Shown here: positions 6,645 to 9,564 of the stretch, in pieces
Layout of the letters: each line of letters begins with the position of its first letter
Numbering within the stretch: the stretch's first letter is position 1
Assembly: GCA_030428405.1 (NCBI GenBank)
Contig: JAUIEH010000072.1
Coordinates: forward strand, 1-9,564
DNA: 9,564 nucleotides
Direction: 5' to 3'
Source: Alphaproteobacteria bacterium
GTDB taxonomy: Bacteria > Pseudomonadota > Alphaproteobacteria > Caulobacterales > Maricaulaceae
The notes under the pieces: generated by a model
What the model was told of the DNA's origin: nothing
The model's database searches: none
The model's input: the letters and a program-made list of their open reading frames with translations, nothing else
Position numbers and translations under genes: made by a program

Positions 6645-7718
6645 CTAGTGCGCCAAGACCGCCGTCGATGCGCGCTCAATCAGGACCGGCACGACTTCCT
6701 CGGCGTCGGCCTCCGCCGACTTGGCGACGGGTTTCGGCGTGATCAGTTTCTCGGCCGCCATCCGACCGATATCCCGGGTTGGCGAACGCACGGTCGTCAG
6801 GCGCGGCCAGACCCGCGCGGCCACCTCGAAATCGTCATAACCGACGATCGACAATTCGTCGGGAACCCGGATGTCGAGCGCGCGCGCAGCCTGCAAAATG
6901 CCGGCGGCCATCTCGTCATTGGCCGCGAAAATAGCGCTCGGCCTGTCCGGCTTCGACAACAGCGCGGCGCCGCACTCAATACCGGACTCGAACGTGTAGG
7001 CGCCTTCACAGGTCAGGCGCGCCGGCAAGGACAAGCCCGCCTCTTCAAGCGCCGTCTCAAGTCCGCGCCGTCGCTCATGCGACGACCGAAAGCTGGGCGG
7101 CCCGGAGACGAAGCCAATCTCGCGATGGCCCAGCGCGATGAGATGGCGCCCGGCTGCTGCGCCGCCGATTTGATCATTGGAGATGATCATGCGCGATGCG
7201 TCATCAAGCGAAACGCTCGCGATACGGACATATTCGCAACCCGCCTCGTCCAGGATCGGCGGCACGCGCTCATCTTCGGACGCCGACGGCGTCAGCACCA
7301 CGCCATATAGCTTCTGGCGCACGACAAAAGCGCTGAGATCGGAAAGAAATGTCGGGCTGGCGCGATTACACGGATGCACGACCAGCTCGTAGCCAGACCC
7401 CGCCAGTCCGTCGAGCAACCCTTGCTGCATATTCACGACATATTGCGGGTTCGGATTGTCGTAGATGAGGCCGACAAGGAACGCGCGGCGCAGGGCCAGA
7501 CCCCGCGCCTGCGGATCTGGCGCATAGCCGATTTCGTGCATCACGCGCATGATGGCTTCGCGCGTTTCGCTCTTCACAGAAGGCGCGTTGTTGATGACGC
7601 GCGAGACCGTCTTCTTGGAGACGTTGGCGAGACGCGCAACGTCATTGATGGTCGGCCGTCGGTTTGCTCCCGGCGCGCGCGCGGTTTCGCCTCTCCGTCG
7701 AGGCGCGCTGTCATTCAT
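6645..7718 (-). CDS. LacI-family transcriptional regulator of the uronate genes
   Basis: A 357-aa repressor-type protein. After a basic, probably disordered N-terminal stretch (about 1-20) comes the LacI DNA-binding helix-turn-helix PTINDVARLANVSKKTVSRVINN (22-44, only the pattern matters), then EIGYAPDPQARGLALRR (62-78), which contains the hinge helix. The rest is a sugar-binding domain of the periplasmic-binding-protein type: LVGLIYDNPNPQY, RHLIALGHREIGFVSGP, AIFAANDEMAAGIL and ELSIVGYDDFEVA. Near the C terminus an Ala/Glu/Lys-rich piece (KPVAKSAEADAEE) looks like a small insertion. The gene lies between the two identical 17-bp sites before uxaC and uxaA, so it most likely controls both. 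The inducer would be a uronate or a pathway intermediate, which cannot be read from sequence. Upstream GAGGAA sits about 11 bases from the ATG, a rather long spacing. No terminator was seen in the 87 bp to uxaC. Confidence 0.92.
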   Translation of the reverse strand: MNDSAPRRRGETARAPGANRRPTINDVARLANVSKKTVSRVINNAPSVKSETREAIMRVMHEIGYAPDPQARGLALRRAFLVGLIYDNPNPQYVVNMQQGLLDGLAGSGYELVVHPCNRASPTFLSDLSAFVVRQKLYGVVLTPSASEDERVPPILDEAGCEYVRIASVSLDDASRMIISNDQIGGAAAGRHLIALGHREIGFVSGPPSFRSSHERRRGLETALEEAGLSLPARLTCEGAYTFESGIECGAALLSKPDRPSAIFAANDEMAAGILQAARALDIRVPDELSIVGYDDFEVAARVWPRLTTVRSPTRDIGRMAAEKLITPKPVAKSAEADAEEVVPVLIERASTAVLAH

Positions 7719-7753
7719 GCGAAAATCAATTCCTCAAATCGATCAAGCCTTGA

Positions 7754-7771
7754 TTGTCCCCTAAGAGACAT
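7754..7771. repeat. Imperfect TTGTC/GACA inverted repeat, copy 1
   Basis: TTGTCC followed by CCTAAGAGACAT: TGTC at 7755-7758 and GACA at 7767-7770 around an 8-base AT-containing centre. It resembles the repeat at 7816-7832 in the same intergenic region, both as an inverted repeat and as a direct copy (shared TTGTCC, TAA, AGACA and CATG). It may be a binding site for a regulator other than the LacI protein. Confidence 0.45.
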
Positions 7772-7774
7772 GCC

Positions 7775-7795
7775 GGGTCACGCCAAAAATGACCC
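7775..7795. repeat. GGGTCA...TGACCC inverted repeat
   Basis: Perfect 6-bp arms GGGTCA (7775-7780) and TGACCC (7790-7795) separated by 9 bases that include a run of five A. It lies between the two TTGTC repeats in the divergent control region. It could be an operator or a small hairpin in the leader of the regulator transcript. It is short enough that chance is possible. Confidence 0.35.
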
Positions 7796-7815
7796 CGCTT
7801 CGGCCAGATCCTCGT

Positions 7816-7832
7816 TTGTCCTTTAAAGACAA
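7816..7832. repeat. Imperfect TTGTC/GACAA inverted repeat, copy 2
   Basis: TTGTC (7816-7820) and GACAA (7828-7832) flank a CTTTAAA centre. The 5-bp arms are perfect. The centre-to-centre distance to copy 1 at 7754-7771 is about 62 bp, close to six helical turns. It lies 25 bp upstream of the 17-bp candidate LacI site before uxaA. TTGTCC could also serve as part of a promoter, but no good -10 element stands at the usual spacing. Confidence 0.5.
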
Positions 7833-7856
7833 CATGAATAGTCGCTTCCCTCGCGG

Positions 7857-7873
7857 AATGACACCGGTTACCA
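7857..7873 (+). promoter_or_regulatory. Candidate LacI-family operator upstream of uxaA
   Basis: AATGACACCGGTTACCA, identical over 17 bp to the minus-strand site at 6586-6602. It ends 32 bp before the uxaA ATG, nearly the same distance as at uxaC. In the other direction it lies 138 bp from the start of the regulator gene, so it could also contribute to autoregulation. The surrounding sequence is not conserved between the two copies, which argues for a selected binding site rather than a recent duplication. Confidence 0.78.
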
Positions 7874-7905
7874 TCGTGCGCGATTTTGACGGATATCCTG
7901 CCTGA

Positions 7906-9408
7906 ATGGCGACTGTGACCGAAACTCCGCGCGTCAGCCGCGTCCTCGTGCATCCTGACGATGATGTCGTGGTGCTGCTGGAGGACGTTGTGCGCGGCGC
8001 GTCGCTGGGCGACGGCTTGCCCGTCTGTGCGCAAGGCATTGCGCGGGGACACAAAGCGGCGCGGCGCGCAATCGCCAAAGGTGAGCTGGTGCGCAAATAC
8101 GGCGCGCCAATCGGGCGCGCGCGTCAGGACATCGCGCCCGGCGATTGGGTGCACACGCACAATCTCGAAACCGCTCTGACGAAATCCGGCGAATACGTGT
8201 TTTGCGCGCCGACCAAACTCATCGAGCCGCGCGACGACGCCGGTTGTTTTCTCGGATATCAACGCTCAAACGGCGCCGTAGGCATACGCAATGAAATATG
8301 GATTGTTGCGACCGTGGGATGCGTCAACCGCACGGCTGAGCGCATCGCGTCGCGCGCGCTCAGCTTTGCGCAAGGCCGCGTCGACGGCGTTCACGCCATC
8401 ACGCATCCTTACGGCTGCTCCCAGCTCGGCGACGACTTAGCGCGCACACGCACGATATTGGCGAGCCTTGCGCAAAGTCCCAATGTCGGCGGCGTGCTTG
8501 TGCTTGGTCTGGGTTGCGAAAGCAATCAGGTTCAAGAGCTCATCGGCGAGCTCGACGGCGGCGACGGCCCGCGAATACGTCATTTCGCAACGCAGGACGT
8601 CGACGACGAGGTCGAGCGCGGCATAGATGTCGTGCGCGAGCTTATCGCTGTTGCCGAGCACGATGAGCGCACGCCACAGCCATTGTTCAAGCTCGTTTTA
8701 GGCGTGAAATGCGGCGGCTCGGACGCGCTTTCCGGCCTCACCGCCAATCCCCTGGTCGGCCTTGTCGCCGATCGCGTGACGCGCGCCGGCGGAACGGTGG
8801 TCCTGACCGAGATACCAGAAATATTCGGCGCTGAGCACATCTTGATGCAACGCGCCGCCAGCGAAGCCGTGTTCAATGCGATCGGCGCGCTGGTCAATGA
8901 CTTCAAGCGGTATTTCTCCGCTCACGGAGAGCCAGTTTCGGAAAACCCCTCGCCCGGAAATCTTGAAGGCGGCATCACGACGCTCGAAGAAAAATCTCTC
9001 GGCGCCGTGCAAAAAGCAGGCTCCGGCGCGCTCACTTCGGTGCTGCGCTATGGCGAGCGCGTGAACGCGCTAGGCGTGGCCTTGCTGGAAGCGCCCGGCA
9101 ATGACGCCGTCTCGACCACAGCCCTCGCCGCCTCCGGCGCGCAGATCATTCTGTTTACAACCGGTCGCGGCACGCCCTTGGGCGGCCCGGCGCCGACCTT
9201 GAAAATCAGTTCGAATTCGCAGCTCGCGACGCGCAAGCCGCATTGGATCGATTTCGACGCCGGTCCGGCTCTGAACGAAGGCGCGATGCAGGCGAGCGCA
9301 GACATGCTGATGAGCCTCATCTTGCGCATCGCATCCGGCGAACGCGCCAAGAATGAGCTCAACGAAGAACGCGAAACCGCAATCTGGAAATCGGGCGTCA
9401 CGCTGTGA
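7906..9408 (+). CDS. uxaA: Altronate dehydratase UxaA
   Basis: Iron-dependent dehydratase turning D-altronate into 2-keto-3-deoxygluconate, last step of the galacturonate isomerase pathway. The 500-aa protein is full length (E. coli UxaA about 495). The N-terminal SAF-type domain (about 12-105) shows GIARGHKAA (44-52), RKYGAPIG (63-70) and GDWVHTHN (79-86). The large dehydratase domain starts with GYQRSNGAVGIRN (117-129). Then come TVGCVN (Cys139), THPYGCSQLG (Cys171), LGLGCESNQ (Cys204), GVKCGGSDALSG (Cys269), IPEIFGAEH and TTGRGTPLGGPAPTLKISSN. The cysteines are candidate metal ligands. ATG 7906 is the only sensible start, because an in-frame TGA lies at 7903 and the domain begins soon after, but its ribosome binding site is poor. 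A 17-bp candidate LacI operator lies 32 bp upstream. The stop overlaps the next start in GTGA. Galactarate dehydratase is a relative, but the length and the uxaC neighbourhood favour altronate. Confidence 0.94.
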   Translation: MATVTETPRVSRVLVHPDDDVVVLLEDVVRGASLGDGLPVCAQGIARGHKAARRAIAKGELVRKYGAPIGRARQDIAPGDWVHTHNLETALTKSGEYVFCAPTKLIEPRDDAGCFLGYQRSNGAVGIRNEIWIVATVGCVNRTAERIASRALSFAQGRVDGVHAITHPYGCSQLGDDLARTRTILASLAQSPNVGGVLVLGLGCESNQVQELIGELDGGDGPRIRHFATQDVDDEVERGIDVVRELIAVAEHDERTPQPLFKLVLGVKCGGSDALSGLTANPLVGLVADRVTRAGGTVVLTEIPEIFGAEHILMQRAASEAVFNAIGALVNDFKRYFSAHGEPVSENPSPGNLEGGITTLEEKSLGAVQKAGSGALTSVLRYGERVNALGVALLEAPGNDAVSTTALAASGAQIILFTTGRGTPLGGPAPTLKISSNSQLATRKPHWIDFDAGPALNEGAMQASADMLMSLILRIASGERAKNELNEERETAIWKSGVTL

Positions 9409-9564
9409 GACCGCGCCTGAACACCAAACATCTCGCCGATGTCGCGATGCAAGTCCGCAGGCCAGGCTATCAGCGCGACACTCTGCGGCCGGGCGTGATT
9501 CACATTGGGCCCGGCGCGTTTCATCGCGCCCATCAGGCGGCCTATTTCGAAGACCTGCTGGCGC
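9405..9564 (+). CDS. Mannitol dehydrogenase / UxuB-like hexuronate reductase, N-terminal fragment
   Basis: The frame opens at GTG 9405, overlapping the uxaA stop (GTGA), and runs past the right edge; 53 codons are visible. After a short lead comes RRPGYQRDTLRPG, then GVIHIGPGAFHRAHQAAYFEDLLA (pattern only). This is the start of the Rossmann domain in the mannitol dehydrogenase/fructuronate reductase family, with the glycine-rich IGPGAFHRAHQA. Family members reduce fructuronate to mannonate (UxuB), oxidise mannitol or reduce other keto-uronates with NADH. The E. coli tagaturonate reductase UxaB has a different N terminus (FGEGNFLRAF type), so this looks like UxuB by sequence although it is coupled to uxaA. 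The substrate cannot be settled from the fragment. An ATG at 9447 is a less likely start because it has no ribosome binding site and would leave little lead before the Rossmann core. Confidence 0.82.
   Translation, partial: MRPRLNTKHLADVAMQVRRPGYQRDTLRPGVIHIGPGAFHRAHQAAYFEDLLA

Noticed and set aside
6351..7310. Plus-strand open frame of 319 codons opposite uxaC and the LacI gene
   Set aside because: It covers parts of two conserved minus-strand genes and the control region between them. Its composition is low-information and Arg-rich, with no domain pattern, typical of a shadow frame.
7816..7844. Sigma-70-type promoter for uxaA with TTGTCC as the -35 element
   Set aside because: At 17-bp spacing the -10 position reads TAGTCG, a poor match, so I do not call a promoter there.
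7726..8262. Minus-strand open frame spanning the uxaA start and the divergent control region
   Set aside because: It would run over the operator region and the conserved uxaA N terminus. No motif is visible, and its start lies inside uxaA coding sequence.
9405..9564. Annotation as tagaturonate reductase UxaB
   Set aside because: The visible N terminus has the GAFHRAHQA core of the UxuB/mannitol dehydrogenase group rather than the E. coli UxaB-type start. Only 53 codons are present, so no symbol was assigned.

Overview
The window (about 60% GC or more, densely packed genes, few intergenic gaps) looks like a uronate-catabolism locus from an alphaproteobacterium, possibly a marine or saline stalked-bacterium-like lineage (Caulobacterales/Hyphomonadales or relatives). 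That placement rests on protein style, codon use and gene content only and is tentative. No RNA genes, insertion sequences, CRISPR arrays or phage genes were seen.

Layout. A plus-strand operon enters from the left edge. It holds the C-terminal part of a PL1-type pectate lyase with a calcium-binding-like tail (1-783), then a complete TRAP transporter: binding protein (794-1795), small permease (1788-2291) and large permease (2291-3571), with overlapping or touching reading frames. A minus-strand block converges on it after only 21 bp: kduD (3593-4351), a DhuI-like member of the RpiB/LacAB isomerase family (4398-5039), uxaC (5097-6557) and a LacI-family regulator (6645-7718). Divergent from the regulator, after a 187-bp control region, uxaA (7906-9408) runs on the plus strand. 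It overlaps the start of a mannitol-dehydrogenase/UxuB-like reductase (9405 to the right edge, truncated).

How the genes fit together (family knowledge plus inference). The lyase cuts pectate outside the cytoplasm, and the TRAP system imports acidic sugar products. Two branches then converge on 2-keto-3-deoxygluconate (KDG). Saturated uronate goes through UxaC, a NADH-type reductase and UxaA. The unsaturated end sugar, once opened to 4-deoxy-5-keto-uronate, goes through the DhuI-like isomerase and KduD. No KduI is visible, so the RpiB-type protein probably replaces it. KDG kinase, KDPG aldolase, KdgF and any outer-membrane receptor are not in the window.

Regulation. An identical 17-bp sequence with an ACCGGT core lies just upstream of both uxaC and uxaA, in the same orientation relative to each gene and about 30 bp from each start codon. 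The LacI gene lies between the two copies. This is the best candidate operator of that regulator. The 187-bp divergent region also holds two related TTGTC/GACA repeats and a GGGTCA/TGACCC inverted repeat that the LacI sites do not explain.
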